This document shows positions 44,017-58,294 of a stretch of 64,000 bases of DNA, in pieces. Position numbers and translations under genes: made by a program. The notes under the pieces were generated by a model. That model was not told the origin of the DNA. It ran no database searches and saw nothing but the letters and a program-made list of their open reading frames with translations. Source of the stretch: Microcyclospora pomicola (Eukaryota; Ascomycota; Dothideomycetes; Capnodiales); the NCBI GenBank assembly GCA_002786065.1, contig NHNY01000010.1:493302-557301 (forward strand), written 5' to 3'. Every line of letters begins with the position of its first letter. The first letter of the stretch is position 1.

Positions 44017-44660
44017 GATAGGGCCCGAGAGATATTATCTGGTAATTGAAGCACAAGTATTACTCTAGTTGTGACGAATGTTTCCGAAGACCCTCTTGAT
44101 ATGTTTCCTTAGAAGCTACCTAGTCGTAAAGTGGCACCCACAACGTCAAGACCCGAATCAGCAATGGCAGTGATATACGAATATGGATGTTTCGTGCTCT
44201 CAGGAAATCAAGTGATGTAGAAGCTGTACGACTGGAATTACTAGCATCCTCAACGTGAGACGACACTGCGAATTGGACCGGAGGAAACATAGACGTACTG
44301 TGGCTGGTGGGACACTTTTGGCGGCATGTGACAGCGCGGGGATCTGTCATGACTCGGGATCATGTTGAACTGCACGTCACGAGCACAACCGTTTCGTTAT
44401 ACACCATGCAAGTACGACACTTTTGCCTCTAGTGGCCACATAGATAGAGATCAACGGACTATTATCTTTGTCTCGCTTCGGTCATATCATAGACATCCGT
44501 CATGTCTATCCCCGAAGTACTTCTTGACAGTTTCCCACGGCGGCCCTTCTAGACGTACGCACGCGACTTGTAGGCTGCATCTTTACCGCATACCTCGCCA
44601 TAAGTACCGCCTCCAATCCTGTGCGCCGTGAAGCACGTACAGCTTCAGCTCACCCAGACT
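44017..44660. promoter_or_regulatory. Divergent intergenic region, adenosine deaminase / ATG2
   Basis: 644 bases between diverging start codons. No gene seen and no specific site recognised. Confidence 0.45.
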
Positions 44661-47600
44661 ATGGCATCGTGGCATAAAGCCTTGCTGAAATACGCACTGA
44701 GCTATACCGGTCTGCTCGACGACAACGCTATCGATGTGAACAACTTGGATCTCAGCTTTGGCAGGCAATCCATCCTTGAACTGAAAGACGTTGGCCTCAA
44801 CATTGCACGCATCTCAAAGCTTGCCCAACTTCCATCAGGCTTGCGGGTGGAGACAGCAAGAATCCTGTCGCTAAGGCTGAAAGTTCCTGGCGACTTCATC
44901 TTCCGCTCGAGCATTGAGGTGGAGGTAGACGGTATCGAGATACACGCTGCTCTAGACGATGGGGAAGAGCTTCAAGATAAGGATACCGATAGCAGGTCAA
45001 GATCGCCGGTGAGCCAGCGCACACCACAGCATCGCAAAGTGCATCAGCGGTTACGCTCCCCGACCGCGTACGATCCTGGGGGAGCACATATACCTTCGGC
45101 TCCAGAGATTGCCACGTCTTTCTTGCAGGAGCAGTCGGCCCACAAAAGGAGGGAGATAGAGACTTCTCTAGCTGCGAACGACAAGAAAATTCAGGATTCT
45201 TTCTCCAGCGCAAGCAGTGATGGCGACCTCGGAACCGGAAATGCCAGCGGTATCACTGGTTACCTCGCCAGCTATCTCGAAGGGATCATGGATAGGATGA
45301 AAGTCTCGATCGGTAACATCGTCCTCAACCTCAACCTGAAGCTGCCAGCCAAAGAGCATCATGCAGTATCGTTCACTTGGAGCCTTCGCATAGGTAGCGT
45401 CACATTCGCGACTTTGGATGATGATATCACGCATGGAGACCATGCGAACCACCGGCAAATGAAAGTGCGTGGAGTTTCCTTTCACCTTATCACCGATCGA
45501 GACGGCCTCGAGGATTTTCAACCCCCATTTCGTGTGAACAAGGCGATACCTCAACCTACACATGAAACAGCACACTCATCCACGTCCATCGATTCACAAG
45601 TCAATATGGTTTCCACCCAGTCCTCGGGTAGCATCTCTGCAGGGAAAGAGGATCCTCAGCAGCTGTTCGGTGTTCCGACGATGGGAACTTCTGCAATCTC
45701 TGGCTACGAAGACACTGACGATCAGGTTACCAAAGACCATGTTCAGGAGGCTGAAGAAGTAGAGCCGGACTACGACATCAAGTTAGGAGATGACAATATC
45801 AGCTGGGGGTCGCGCCGTAGCAAAGCTAGCGAAGTCGAGGAAGAACTGTGGAAATCCATACAGAGTGAGGATGAATTACCATCCTCTTTACTACTGGACA
45901 GACATACCTCGGCAAGTCACGAAGCCCGCTCGCATAGTCCAGTGCAGCCTCGTCAGCGTCGTCCAGTATCTCCTTACGATCGTCAGAACCCAAATGTAGC
46001 ATCCTGGCCCCGTACGAGCGGTGTCTCGACATCTCGTCAGTCACGACAAAGTCCCGGATCCTGGCCGACTGTAGAAGAGAGCCAAAGCAGCATAAATGAT
46101 GTGATTAATGATGCACAGATCCCCGATCATGAGAGCGACCCCGTTGACAACAAACACATGGCCTTGCATGCCTCTAATCTTAGAACCTCATCTCCTGGTC
46201 CAGATGTGCCGTTTGGCAGTCCTGTGGGCGATGTCAACGCTGATGAATCTTATACGGAAGATCTGACGGAGTCTCGCTTATTCCAACATGGCGACGCCGA
46301 GAGTATCTACATGAGTGCCATTGCTGGAAGCACTTTGCCAAGAATGACACACCCCGGAGCTTGGGATTCGGACGTGGCGAAGTCACAGGAATCATTGCCA
46401 GACGGGCTGCAGGCGGACGATGAAAGAGAAGCCTCGGACTCAGACTCACAACAGCAGGTGCCGCCAGCAAACACCTCTAGCAACTCCACGCCCCGGGCAA
46501 GATCACCGGCTCCTGGTTCTCCGCCGCAAGGAATTCGCCGCGCGGAATCCTGTTTGGTCTCTTTAGACCATATATCTGTTTGGTTGCCAAAGGTATCGGC
46601 TGATACTCAAGATCTGCAACACGAGCACAACGAGTTCCAGGAAAATGTGACGCAATCTCGTACCCAAGTGACTATGCCAGGAACTTTCTCGGCCTATGCT
46701 GACCTTGCTGCATCGAGGAGAATGGGACATACGTCGATGTACGGGGAGCATGAGAATTCGGCTCGACCGCTACTTGCAACACAACAAGTGAAACCTCTCG
46801 TGAAGCCGATTGCTATTGACGTCGGTAACGTGCATATTCAGCTTGATATCCAATCCGGCAAACGTCTGTACAGGACATTTGCACATGTGACCAGAAACCG
46901 CAGATCCGAAACTGTACACACGCGGAAACAGCCGGATAATGTGTCCAAACCAATGCAAGATTCGTTACCTTGCTCCGCGAGCGTAAGGACCGTGCGATTG
47001 ACGTTCAGTGAATATCCAACGAACGAGTACCATCCAGATTCCCAGTCTGAAATTCTTTCGCTCATATGCGAGAATATCGATGCGAGTCATGCTCCTGGAG
47101 AGCAGACCGTCCAGCTCGGATCCCTGCATGTACTGCTTAACGGGCACAATTTGCTTCACTTCGATCGCGAAAACCTCCTTCGTAGCTCAAGTGTGTTGAG
47201 TGATCAGTCGCCGGACATCAAGTTGGTCATCGCGCAGAATCTGCAAACTAGCGAGCGGTCAATCACTCGCATCTCTGTCGAAACTCTGCCGCTTGTTCTT
47301 ATGATAGACTTACAGGTCGTTGATGAGTCAATGCGAACTTTTGGTGGGCTCAGTGGCGTCCTAGAAATGGGAAATTCTGTTATTGCAAACGACTCAGGTC
47401 CACCTTCGCCAAATCTGGAAAGGTCTCCCAAGGGCGTACATTTCAAAGATAGTCCACGAGGATCCTCCGCATCGGAGATCAAGCTCGATTGCCGTATTGG
47501 CTCGACAGACGTGATCCTTCGCGGCGAATCATGTTCGGCCAGATTACGCACAAGTTCTATCAAGACTTTGTATCGGGAAAGCGGAATCGTCGTGTCGATA

Positions 47601-50600
47601 GGCCGTGTTATTATAACGGGGCCGCACATCTCTCAAGAGCTATCAGACTCGCCATCGATCGCCATTGATGTATCAAACCTTCGAGTAGAGAACCTACCAA
47701 CCCCACAAAACAGAGACCTTGAAACATTGCTGACACTCTTGACACCTTCAAAAGATAAATATGACAATGACGATGACATCCTAATCGACACGTTACTTCG
47801 TCAGCGAAGGAAAGGTGCCCTTGCACGGTTCAATATAGGAGATATCAAAATCAAGATACTGGACTTGGACTGCATGGGAAGTTTGAACTCACTTGGCAGC
47901 GAGTTGGCTCAATTTTCAGCAGTCGCAAAGTATCTCCCGGAAGACGAGAGACCCGGACCATTGGTGTTGGTCCATATCACTAACACAGAAGTACGATTAC
48001 CCGTGAACCCTCAATTCGGGCCCCTCCGTGTTCGGCTCGAAGACATTCAAGTAGCCCATGTTGGGCTGCCGGCTTTGCTCGCGTCTGCAATTGGCACCTT
48101 GACCGCTGCTCCCGTCGATGGTGTAGATCTGGTACACCCGCTCATACAGAACGCCACTACTGAGGGCCTACCAATGATCATGGCTCGTATGCTTGGCAAT
48201 GAGGTTGATTCGACAATGAAGCTCAAGGTCTTCAACTTGTGTGTAGAATACAGTGTCCCAACTATCTTAGCTCTAGGCGGGGTTGACAAGGAAGGCGACC
48301 CGGAAGCGCTATATCAGGAGCTCGCGAGATCTGTCGCAAACTTCACGGATTTGAGTAAAGATGTCACTAAACTGCCCAGCACTGATGACTCAGACCATTC
48401 GCCCCGAGCGAGGACGAAAGTCGTTTTACTTGTTCATGATTCGGCAATAGGCTTGTGTCCTGCAAAGCTTCCGTCCAAAGCGCTTTTCGTTTTGACAGAC
48501 GCTGAAGCGTCAACGACGATGCCACCGCAGGCAGCAATGGAGCTCCAGCTCGAGCTGAAAAAAGCTGCCATTTTCATTGTAGATGTCGCTGCTCAAGAGG
48601 GACAACAGACTGGCCGTGGATCTTTGAACAATACCGCCGTCAGTCCACGCCTAGCAAGTGTTCTCTCGAAGCAAGGATACTGCTCTGTTGGCTCGATAGG
48701 GAAAGCTAAGATCGCCGTCAACATCACAGAGGCGTCCCAAGATGGTGCCAAATCAATCGAAGTCGATTTCAGCAATGACTTTCTGCTGTTGGAGACTTGT
48801 GCGGATTCCACGCAGACGCTGATCGCAACTTTGAGCGGGCTTGCTCCTCCAACCCCACCCGACAAGCAGCCGAAGTACAGGATCGAACCAGGCATTACAA
48901 TCGAGCAGATGATGTCTTCGTTCACCGGCGAGCCCGTTATCAAGTCCCAAGCTGTTGCTACTGCTGCTGATGAAACGATATTCGATGCAGATGAAGACTT
49001 TGCGGACGAGGAAGATCCGGAGTCACTGTTCCTTGAGCCTGCTCTTGCGTTCGAGCCGGATGATCTGATGGCTGAATCCGAGATGACCTCAAGTCTGTAT
49101 GGGCCAGTGGGTAGAATTGCTGACTATGACACCGACCAAGACGGACTTGACCTTGACGCCAGGGAGGAAGATCTTAGAGACATAGCAGAGAGTCTTCTTG
49201 AAGAAGATCCCTTCGAGATGCCCGATGCGTCAATGGACTTGCCCATGGGGGATGCTGCCCTCCTGCGAGACATTAAGAAACAAAGCAAGCGCCCGCTCTC
49301 AGAGCAATATGTCGATCTTGGTTTGACTGAGATTGAGGATCTTGGTCTCGATGCGTTGGGTCCCAAAGGGCAACCTCTCGGTTCAAGATATCGTTTCAAT
49401 ACACCTGCTGCGCGAAAACAACACTTAGACCATCAAATTGCAAAGCGACCATTCCCTTTCAAGCTCCGCCTTCGAGACGTTCACGCGATCTGGAACATAT
49501 ACGACGGCTTCGACTGGCAACGCACACGCGACAGTATCACGAATGCTGTCGAGCAAGTCGAAGCCAGGGACGAGGAGCGCAAGGCGCGCCACCGACAATC
49601 TCGTGATATGCGAGACGACGATGAGCCTGTAATTGGAGATCTGCTCTTCAATTCCTTCTACATAGGCATTCCCTCCGGGCATGATGCACAGGAACTAAGA
49701 CGCCAGATCAATCGTGGGATCGACGATCAAGTCAGTGAGACAGAGCTCTCAGCAGTATCCAGACCGACCACATATTCAGCATCGGGGCGAGCTATAAGAC
49801 AGAGAACGCAAAGGCGGCTGAAGTTGGAGCGGAGCAGGCATCACAAGATCGGATTTGAGCTAAAGGGAGTATCTGCAGATATTCTTGTCTTCCCGCCTGA
49901 CAGTAAAGACATCGTGAGCTCGGTCGACGTCCGAATCAGGGACTTCGAAATCTTTGACCAAGTGCCGACCTCCACCTGGAGCAAATTCCTCACTCACATG
50001 GAGAGCGATTCAGCTCAGAGAGAAATGGCGAAACCTATGTTCCATATCGAGCTTACCAATGTTCGCACACTCGAAGAACATTCGGCGTCGGAAATTCTGC
50101 TGCACGTGGCAGTCACGCCATTGCGGCTTCATGTCGACCATGATGCTCTTGACTTTATCACTCGTTTCTTCGAATTCAAGGATGACAGTCTAAAGGATTC
50201 TGGGAGTGCTGGGGAGCAGCCATTCCTACAAAGGGTCGAGATCGAGACCGTCGATCTCAGACTTGACTATAAGCCAAAGCGTGTCGACTATACCGGTCTA
50301 CGTTCTGGTCGCACTTCGGAGTTTATGAACTTCATCACGCTGGATGCTGCAAACATCCAACTCCGACACGCCATTGTATATGGTCTGCGAGGCTTCGATC
50401 CACTACACAAGACATTGAATGATATATGGGCGCCAGACGTGACAAAGAATCAGCTGCCTACAGTACTTGCCGGGCTCGCTCCGGTACGGAGTCTTGTAAA
50501 TATCGGCGTCAGCGCAAAGGAAGTGATCTCTATACCAATCAGAGAGTACAAGAAGGACGGTCGCGTTGTCCGCAGTATTCAGAAGGGCGCATACCATTTC

Positions 50601-51153
50601 GGCAAGACCACGACATCAGAGCTTGCCCGCTTTGGCGCGAAGGTCGCTATTGGTACGCAGAACGCACTCCAGAACGTCGAGGAGTATCTCTCTCCAACCG
50701 CCGCATCATCCTCGACTCGACCAAGTATTGGACGTAACCCATCCTCTGAGTCAGGCTGGCAGGGTGCGGATCATGATTCAGAAGAGGGCGAATCTCGTGC
50801 TATTTCCTCGTACGCCAACCAGCCTCTCGGTGCCATACCTGGTCTTGCTGCTGCTCGTAGGTACCTCGAACATGATCTGCTGACGGCGCGAGATGCCTTT
50901 ATCGCGGTGCAAGGCGAGGTACTCGAAAGCAGTTCGCCTGCTGGGGCGGCTGCTGTGGTGGCAAGACATGCTCCCGTCGTGATGTTGCGACCGTTGATCG
51001 GGGCCTCCAAGGCTATCGGAACTACGCTGTTAGGGGTAGGAAATCAGATTGATCGGGATAACGTCAAGCGTATGGCTGCGGTAGGTTCACCTCTGTTTCC
51101 TGTCTGCTCAACATGGACACTAACGCGCTCTCCAGAAATACAAGAGTCGTTGA
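44661..51153 (+). CDS. ATG2: Autophagy-related lipid-transfer protein Atg2
   Basis: Exons 44661-51080 and 51136-51153 encode 2145 residues; the last exon is only five codons plus stop (KYKSR), joined over a 55-nt intron. The N-terminal chorein-like region (KALLKYALSYTGLLDDNAID, LDLSFGRQSILELKDVGL) is the lipid-entry end. Residues about 220-690 contain a long Ser/Pro/Thr-rich insert. The C-terminal CAD-tip region is clear near residues 1870-2010: YTGLRSGRTSEFMNFITLD, IVYGLRGFDPLHKTLNDIW and GLAPVRSLVNIG. Atg2 forms a rod that transfers lipid from ER exit sites to the growing phagophore, working with Atg18 and Atg9. The frame is open upstream to a GTG at 44628, but 44661 is the first ATG and fits the family start. 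Confidence 0.93.
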
Positions 51154-51733
51154 AGTGCTCATAAAGCTCTTAGCTAGAATCCATGGCGCCGAAGCCGCTG
51201 CGTACAAGAATGCCTTAGGCCGAATGTTATGGTGGTCGTGGATAGATATCTTCCGTTGTCATGGCCAGCGTTGATTTTGCATTAGTCTTTGGCACTGCGG
51301 GGCGTATCTTAGGGACGTCGAAACCCGCAATTAGAATCAAGCGAATTTATCGTTCGTTCTCGACAAATTCCGAGAAGAATGGTCATCTGTTATGGCAAGT
51401 TTCCGACATCTCCAGTGTGCAAACCTATAGCTTTTTACAGGCACTCGCCAGTATGTCCACCTAACTTCTTACATCTTTCACTGTAGCTTCACCAAACGAA
51501 AACGTGGTACATAGTGGAGTGCTGACCAGCGAAATCCGGGGTAAGACTTAGAGCTCTCGGCTGGCATGTGAAAGCGTAGGCACACGTGATGCCGAGAAGT
51601 GACACCTCAATCCGCATCCTTGCGACTCGTTAATCGCCTGGTCATCCACTGCTGCTATGGCACCGTATCGCGAGACACTGACCGGCTACCATTCACGACG
51701 CGTCTAGGGAACGACGACGTCGTTCTTGTAGCC
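51154..51733. other. Intergenic region, ATG2 / peroxisomal ABC gene
   Basis: 580 bases between two plus-strand genes, holding the ATG2 3' flank and the ABC gene promoter. No oleate-response type CCTCGG element was found by eye. Confidence 0.5.
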
Positions 51734-54385
51734 ATGGCGGCACAATCGACCCTGCGCCAGTCGCCTTCGGACCGCTTCTCCGACCTGATTGACCACTTCT
51801 ACGAACGCTTGGTTGCGCAGGTCGATCAGTTTCAGAAGCGCAGTCCACTGTCGACACGGACGACACGACTGATTGCCGCCCTCGCATTCTCACTTACTAT
51901 CGTTACGGGCGGATATGGGGGTTATCGGCTGTACCAGCAGCGCAAAACGGACCGAGAGCTAGGAAGGAGGCTTGTGCGGAGGAATAGCAGTCTGAAGTCG
52001 AAAGATGGCTCTCGTACAATCTACGTGCCTTATAAGGACCGGACGACCAAAGTGGTCATCCACCCAACGAAGCAGACGACATTTGATGCGCATCGACGAC
52101 TGTTCTTGGAGCCACCGCGAGTGGCAGGGATTCACGATCCCTCGCTTGGAGTACCTCCGTCGGACATCAAGCCTGGACTCAACATCGCCTTTCTTCACCA
52201 ATTCTTAAGCTTGATGAGTATCATGATACCAAGGTGGAGATGCAAAGAGTCTGGACTCCTGGCTACACACGCTGTTTTCCTGCTTCTCCGAACATACCTT
52301 TCTCTGGTTGTGGCTAGATTGGATGGTGAAATTGTGAGAGACCTGGTTGGTGGGAAAGGACGGGAATTTATTCTTGGGCTCTGCAAATGGCTGTCGATTG
52401 GTGTGGTGAGCAGCTATGCGAACAGTACGATCAAATTCTTGCAGTCCAAGATCGCCATCGCCTTCCGTACTCGATTGACAAGGTATATCCACGACCTTTA
52501 TCTCAACCCGAGCCTGGCATACTACAAGCTACACAATCTAGATGGAGGCATAGGGAACAATGCCGATCAGTTCATCACACAGGATCTTGTGCTGTTCTGC
52601 GACAGCGCGGCATCTCTCTACTCAAGCTTGGGCAAGCCACTTGTGGACCTGGTAACATTCATGGTCCAGCTGTCACAATCTTTGGGACCTTTGCCACTTG
52701 CATCTTTGCTGGCCAACTACTTCTTGACCGCAACTGTGCTTCGCAAGATGAGCCCACCTTTTGGGACCCTGAGAGCATCTCTAGGCAGGAAGGAAGGCGA
52801 GTTTCGCGCTCTACACGCACGATTGATTGCCAACGCGGAAGAAGTGGCATTTTATGCAGGCGGTCCCACCGAGTATGTGTTGCTCGATCAGGGCTACCGA
52901 GAGCTTCGGCAATGGATGGAGAAGATCTATCGGGTACGCATCTATTACAACATGCTGGAGGACTTTGTGCTCAAATATAGCTGGTCTGCTATTGGGTATG
53001 TCGTGACGAGTCTGCCGGTGTTTTTGCCCATGGCGCCGACATTGGCAGATCTCAGCAAGGCTTCCAAGACAATCAAGGAAGCAGCAGCAGATAGTGGAGA
53101 TGAGAAGAGCGGAGGTCGGATGAGACAGTTCATCACTAACAAGCGCTTGATGCTGTCACTTGCTGACGCTGGCTCACGCATGATGTACTCCATCAAGGAT
53201 CTCGCTGAGTTGGCTGGATATACCAGCCGAGTCTGGACGTTGATTAGCACACTTCACCGTGTGCACGCGAATCACTATCTAACATCAAGAGATTCATACA
53301 CAAATTTGTACAGCTTGGCTGACGTGCAGGGAACGCTCGCGAGAGGGTTTGATGGCGTACGACTCGAGGATGTGCCCATTGTCGCTCCATCATTATTCCC
53401 CAACGGCGGCGAGGAGCTCATTCCAGATCTGTCGTTCAGCACCGGTCCGGGCGAGCATCTGCTCATCACCGGCATCAATGGTGCGGGTAAGTCATCCGTC
53501 GCACGTATCTTGGCTGGTCTCTGGCCCACTTTCCGCGGCCTTGCTTCCCGACCTCGTCGTAGCGGACAAGATGGCATCATGTTCCTGCCTCAGAGAGTAT
53601 ACCTCAGCCCAGGTACACTGCGGGACCAAGTCATCTATCCCCACACGGAGAGTGACATGAGAGAAGACGGGAGGCGAGACAGTGAGCTCCAATCCATTCT
53701 CGAGCAGGTCCGCTTGGGCACAATCCCCGAGCGTGAGGGTGGCTTCGACACACGGAAAATGTGGAAGGACGTGCTCAGCGGTGGCGAGAAGCAGCGCATG
53801 GCCATTGCCAGATTGCTCTACCATGAGCCACGTTTCGCTGTCATCGACGAAGGTACCTCGGCCGTAAGCTCAGACGTGGAAGGTTTGCTGTACGAGACAG
53901 CCAAGAGCAAGGGTATAAGTAAGTCTTGCAATGCTCACTCCCACTTTCTCTTCCACCATCACCGCTGCACTCCTCACGCCTCGGCATACTAATTTCCACC
54001 TTCCACAGCACTCATCACCATCTCTACCCGCGCCTCGCTCAAGCGCTACCACTCTTTCACGCTCGAACTCGGCGTCGGTGAGGACGGCGACGAATACGAG
54101 TTCCACCGCATCGGCGAGGCCAGCGAGAAGCTGCACGTCGAAGAAGAACTGCGCGAGCTGCGCGAGAAACTCTCCCAGGTCGACGAGTGGAAGACCCGAC
54201 GGCAGGAGATCGATGAAGAGCTGGGCAAAGTCTGGGTCCGCGGTGGTAGCGAGCAGCAAGGTGCGGACGACCAGGAGCAGGCGGATACAGCTGCGCGGGT
54301 GCTGGAGGCGCCGGCGTATGTTGGTGAACAGCATGACAAGGGGGAGGAGCAGAGGGATACCAAGGAGGGAGGCGGGTTGTTGTGA
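51734..54385 (+). CDS. Peroxisomal half-size ABC transporter (ABCD family)
   Basis: Exons 51734-53918 and 54009-54385 encode 853 residues; the 90-nt intron (GTAAGT..CAG) lies after the Walker B region. The membrane half contains the peroxisomal EAA-like motif (NADQFITQDLVLFC) and the loop1-type segment LYLNPSLAYYKLHNLDGG. The ATPase half has Walker A GINGAGKSS, the signature LSGGEKQRMAIARLL and Walker B FAVIDEGTSAVSSD. The C-terminus is a charged coiled coil. ABCD proteins (Pxa1/Pxa2, human ALDP) dimerise and bring long-chain acyl-CoA into peroxisomes for beta-oxidation. I cannot say with certainty which of the two partners this is. The start was set at MAAQSTLRQS; codons upstream lack an ATG. 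Confidence 0.9.
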
Positions 54386-54840
54386 ACGACAAAATGCCGG
54401 TGGAGCACTCGATGTAGCTGTTTGCGATACATAAACTAAATACGTCTGGTCTATATCATGAGCCATGATCTTCTACCGTCTACTGGTGTCACAATTCGCG
54501 ACGTGGCGTCTTTGCAGCGCCCCAGACAGGTTCGATCATCTTGTCGCGCTTGAGTTCACGAAGTCCTGCTCAACCACTTACTCCTGAAACAGTTTCGCGG
54601 AGGAAGTCAAGAACAGAAGATCGCAAACCAAGCCAAGTAGCGTGGTTAGTTGCGTGTCACGTCCATAGTCCCTCTACGATCTCTACCATTACCCAATCGA
54701 GACAACTTACAATAACACTCCGGGATGATTGATGAGTAATGGCCCCATAATGTGCTCTCATCGTTTTTGGACCCTCCTTCCTCCCGCCTCAGTAACTCCT
54801 CCAAATGTCCAGTCCACACCTTCCGAAGATAATCTTCCGC
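54386..54840. other. Intergenic region between convergent genes
   Basis: 455 bases between the stop codons of the ABC and GT2 genes; only 3' flanks seen. Confidence 0.5.
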
Positions 54841-56774
54841 TCAGAGCGAGAAGATGCCAAATCCCACCGCCAGCGAGTAGACGGCGACGGCCACGACGGT
54901 CCAGCTGATGCGCTTGCCTTCTTTCTCGTAGATGCGCTGAGCTTCGGCGGTCGGGTGCGCGAGCCCGGTCTTGGCGTCGCGCGTGATGATGGACTCGCGC
55001 GGGATCTCGGGGACGTCGAGGTTGAGGGCGCGGGCCAGGGCCCAGGAGTTGGTCAGGTGGCCGACGGAGATGAGCAGCAGGGAAGGCCAGCCGGCGCGGA
55101 CGACGAAGTGGCTAAGGCCGTCGGAGTGTGCGCTGGTGCTGGAGGTGAGGATGTTGGTGCTCAGGCTGAGCACGGTGAGGACCAGGCTGGCGATGTTGAT
55201 CATGGTGCCGATCTGCGCGGAGGCGATCTTGGCGAGCGACGAGGGCTGCTGCGTTTTGGCGGACGTCTCGGTGCGGTCGGCGCTGGCGGCTTGGAAGTGG
55301 GCTTTGGGCGCCGCTTTCTTGGGCAGGTAGTGCTTGATCACGGCGGGGAGGAAGTAGGGTACCACCCACTGCTTCTCGGCGGAGTAGAGGATGGAGATTG
55401 GACGGCGGGCGAGGGCGGAGACGGCGACACCGTGGGCGATTTGTGCGAGGACGTCGAGCACGCTGAGAACTAGCAGGTACATGACAGCGACAGGGTCTCG
55501 GGTCGCTGTCAGAGGTACACCAGTGAGAAGTGCTAATGGGAGGAAGATCATGCTGAAGGGCACGATGAAAGCGGAGAAGAATTGCAGGACATGTAGGACC
55601 ACGATCTTGGTGCGGCGTGCTGTGCTCCAGTAGGGTTCCTTCGTGGTCGCGGCGTACACGAGCGTGTTGACCATGCCGATGAACCATCGTGCCCGCTGCT
55701 TGATCTGGCCAGCTAGAGTCTCGGTGACGAGATTCCATTGCACGTTCTCCTGCGCCCAGACCAATTTCCAGCCGTAGGATTGCAGCATAGTTGTGAGAAG
55801 GCCGTCGTCGGTGATGGATTGCGTGGGGAAGCCGCCGACACTGTCGACCGCTGCACGACGCGCGATGAAGCCGGTACCGACCAAGACTGGTGATCCTGCG
55901 CCGCCAAGAATAGGAAAGAGTACACCATACATCAAGCGGGGCTCCAGACCTGTGGCAAGCGGATCATTCGCAGGGATATTGTACGATCGTGCGGATACAC
56001 CAACAGCTCCGACTTTGTCGTCCTGGACGATATGGGGCACAAGTCGCCGCAACCAGTTGACTTCAGGGATGTTGTCACAATCGAGGACTGAAACCAGATC
56101 GCCAACTCGGCCGGACAGGGTCGTGTACTCCAGGCCATGATTCATGTTAGCAGCTTTCGAGTGCACCTTGGGCCGGTTTCCGCGGGTGGTGTAGAAGAGG
56201 TTGGGAAACCTCGAACGATTCATTTCTTCGATGAGCGACTTCAACTTATCAGAGCAGCTATCGTCAAGTACAATGACTCGTAGAGCCTTGGCTGGGTAGG
56301 TCTGCGAGCACGCAGCGACCATGGTATCCTGGACGATGTCAATGCCTTCGCCACAGTAGGTGATGAAGACATCGATCGTGGGGGCATCATCGCCTTGCAG
56401 TTCCAACGATGGTGGGTTGTCATTCTTGGAGCCAAGGAAAATGAGACAGAACAATGAACGCTCGACTGAAAAACCAGTGGTCAGCTGTGGCCATTCACTC
56501 AATGGCATATTGACAACATGTGCAGGGACTTACGGGCACAACCGCATTCAATAAACAGTACCAGCCAAGACACCCAGCCAGCGAAGCCCTGTAATTGCCC
56601 GTAGTTGAGGACTCGGTAGGTCAAATATGAGATAGTCGTGAACAGACATATGCCCGCGGTCAACTTAGACCGTGACCATGCCGGCTCGCGCTGGCCAAGT
56701 CTGTCGCTGTTGAACTCGTCGTGCAGGACTGTTGCCCATTTGTAGGGTTGTCTTGACTTCTCGCGGTCTGCCAT
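54841..56774 (-). CDS. Membrane glycosyltransferase family 2
   Basis: Two exons on the reverse strand, 56774-56534 and 56465-54841, give 621 residues; the 68-nt intron has GTAAGT, branch CTGAC and CAG. Two N-terminal spans (LTAGICLFTTISYLTYRVL, FAGWVSWLVLFIECGCA) precede the catalytic domain. This carries the D,D,D,QxxRW set of processive GT2 enzymes: VIVLDDS, SVLDCDN, SITDDG and QIKQRARW. Further spans follow (FFSAFIVPFSMIFLPLAL and others). Such enzymes make and export a polysaccharide from a UDP-sugar, as cellulose, hyaluronan and chitin synthases do. The product is unknown; a GT2 of this general type is needed for surface hyphal growth in some plant-pathogenic fungi, but orthology is not established here. 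Confidence 0.87.
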
Positions 56775-58294
56775 ATCTATCAATGCGATGGCACAACCCT
56801 GTGGACCGACGGGCAAGGGAAATCTTCACGAATTGAGCGTGAGGTGAAGTGGAAGTAGAGTTGCTCCAAGCCAGGTGCATGAGGGGTCGGGGGAGGCTGA
56901 TCGGCGTGCCCTGGTTTCTTCCAATTCCACGTCTGAACAAGGCTGCTTTCACGGTTACGCTAGCTCGACAATCCCAGATCCACCCTCGAGAAGATCTTCC
57001 ACCGTTAGACGCCAATTTTCTGGGGCATTTCGTTCCATCGGCATTCCATCATTTGCCCAGAGCCTTGATGAACATTGTCAAGAATCCTTTCTTGTCGCAG
57101 ACGGCCGCTCGTCTTGAATGTATGAACATGAATGTAATGCCTCGGTCAGCTAGAGCTTCAATGGTGGTCGACTTTTACATATGCAGCTTTCATCAAAGGG
57201 TTCACCAACAAGGTTCGATCCGCGATGGCTCGCATGTCGCGCCGAGGTAAGGTACCTTGCCTGTACCTAAATGCTGATTTCGCATAAACTCGCTTGTATT
57301 CATTTCGAATTGCGCAATAAGTGCTGGAGGCTGTTCTTTGGATGTGGCCTCTACCAGGTCCAGGGACTCCCGGGCTGAATACAGACCCATGTTGCGTTTC
57401 AAGTGAGTAGAGGCGATCAAGCTGGGGCACTGGCCATATACGGGAATGGCTTCCCCATAGTTCTATTTCTCCAGCAGAATTCATCACCATCAAAACACAA
57501 TACAAGAGCAACGTCTACGATACTCGGGCACAGAGGTCCAGCAAGCACTGCTCTCACGGTTATGAAACAGCCTGACGAGCCAAAGCGCAACCTGCTGCCA
57601 CAATTCCTGGTGATTATAGACCTCTACCATGCTCCCGATGCCCCAGTCATGCCCCTCAGACGTGAACAATTTCTGTGGCGAGGCGCACTCGTACAGCTTC
57701 TAGGCAGACTATCTGCGTGACAACAGCACTACTTGCTAACATGATAGCCGAGCGAGGAGTGACCGTCGCGGTCCAGCCCAGAAAGAATGTATTATCTACC
57801 AATCGATGTTGATTGGTGGTGAACCCATACCACCGCGATATCCGGATGTTGCTGCACAGCATCCATGACTCCGGTGCTCGCCGAATGCAGACTTGAATGT
57901 CGGTGTGTCTCCTGTGATCAACTACCTTTGCAACCAATCGCAACAAATCTGATTACCGCGCGTCGACCTGCGTGCCGTTTCATTGATACCGAAGTAAGCA
58001 ACTGCGTGCTTAAGGTATGCATAGGAGTCCTCTCTGTTGACTCTCGAACCTTGAATGCCTCTATGCCTGGTGACCTCAGTTGTGACATTCCATCATGCCT
58101 TCACTTCTCTCACCTGTGCTCGCTACGTGTGGAGCCAATGACTATGGAAGTATATATCATCACTACATGAGTGATTGCTCTGGGTATATGTATATGCCAG
58201 ACAGCGTTCCCATTTACCCGGGAGAGTAGTGATAAGTAGACCTCATATCGAAGCAGATTTCCTTCATCTACCTTGGAACTACCGCCCCTAAAGT
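56775..58294. promoter_or_regulatory. 1.5 kb divergent intergenic region, GT2 / VIT transporter
   Basis: Promoters of two diverging genes. Open frames up to about 130 codons exist, but none has a recognisable motif or splice-supported structure. No RNA gene recognised. Confidence 0.45.
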
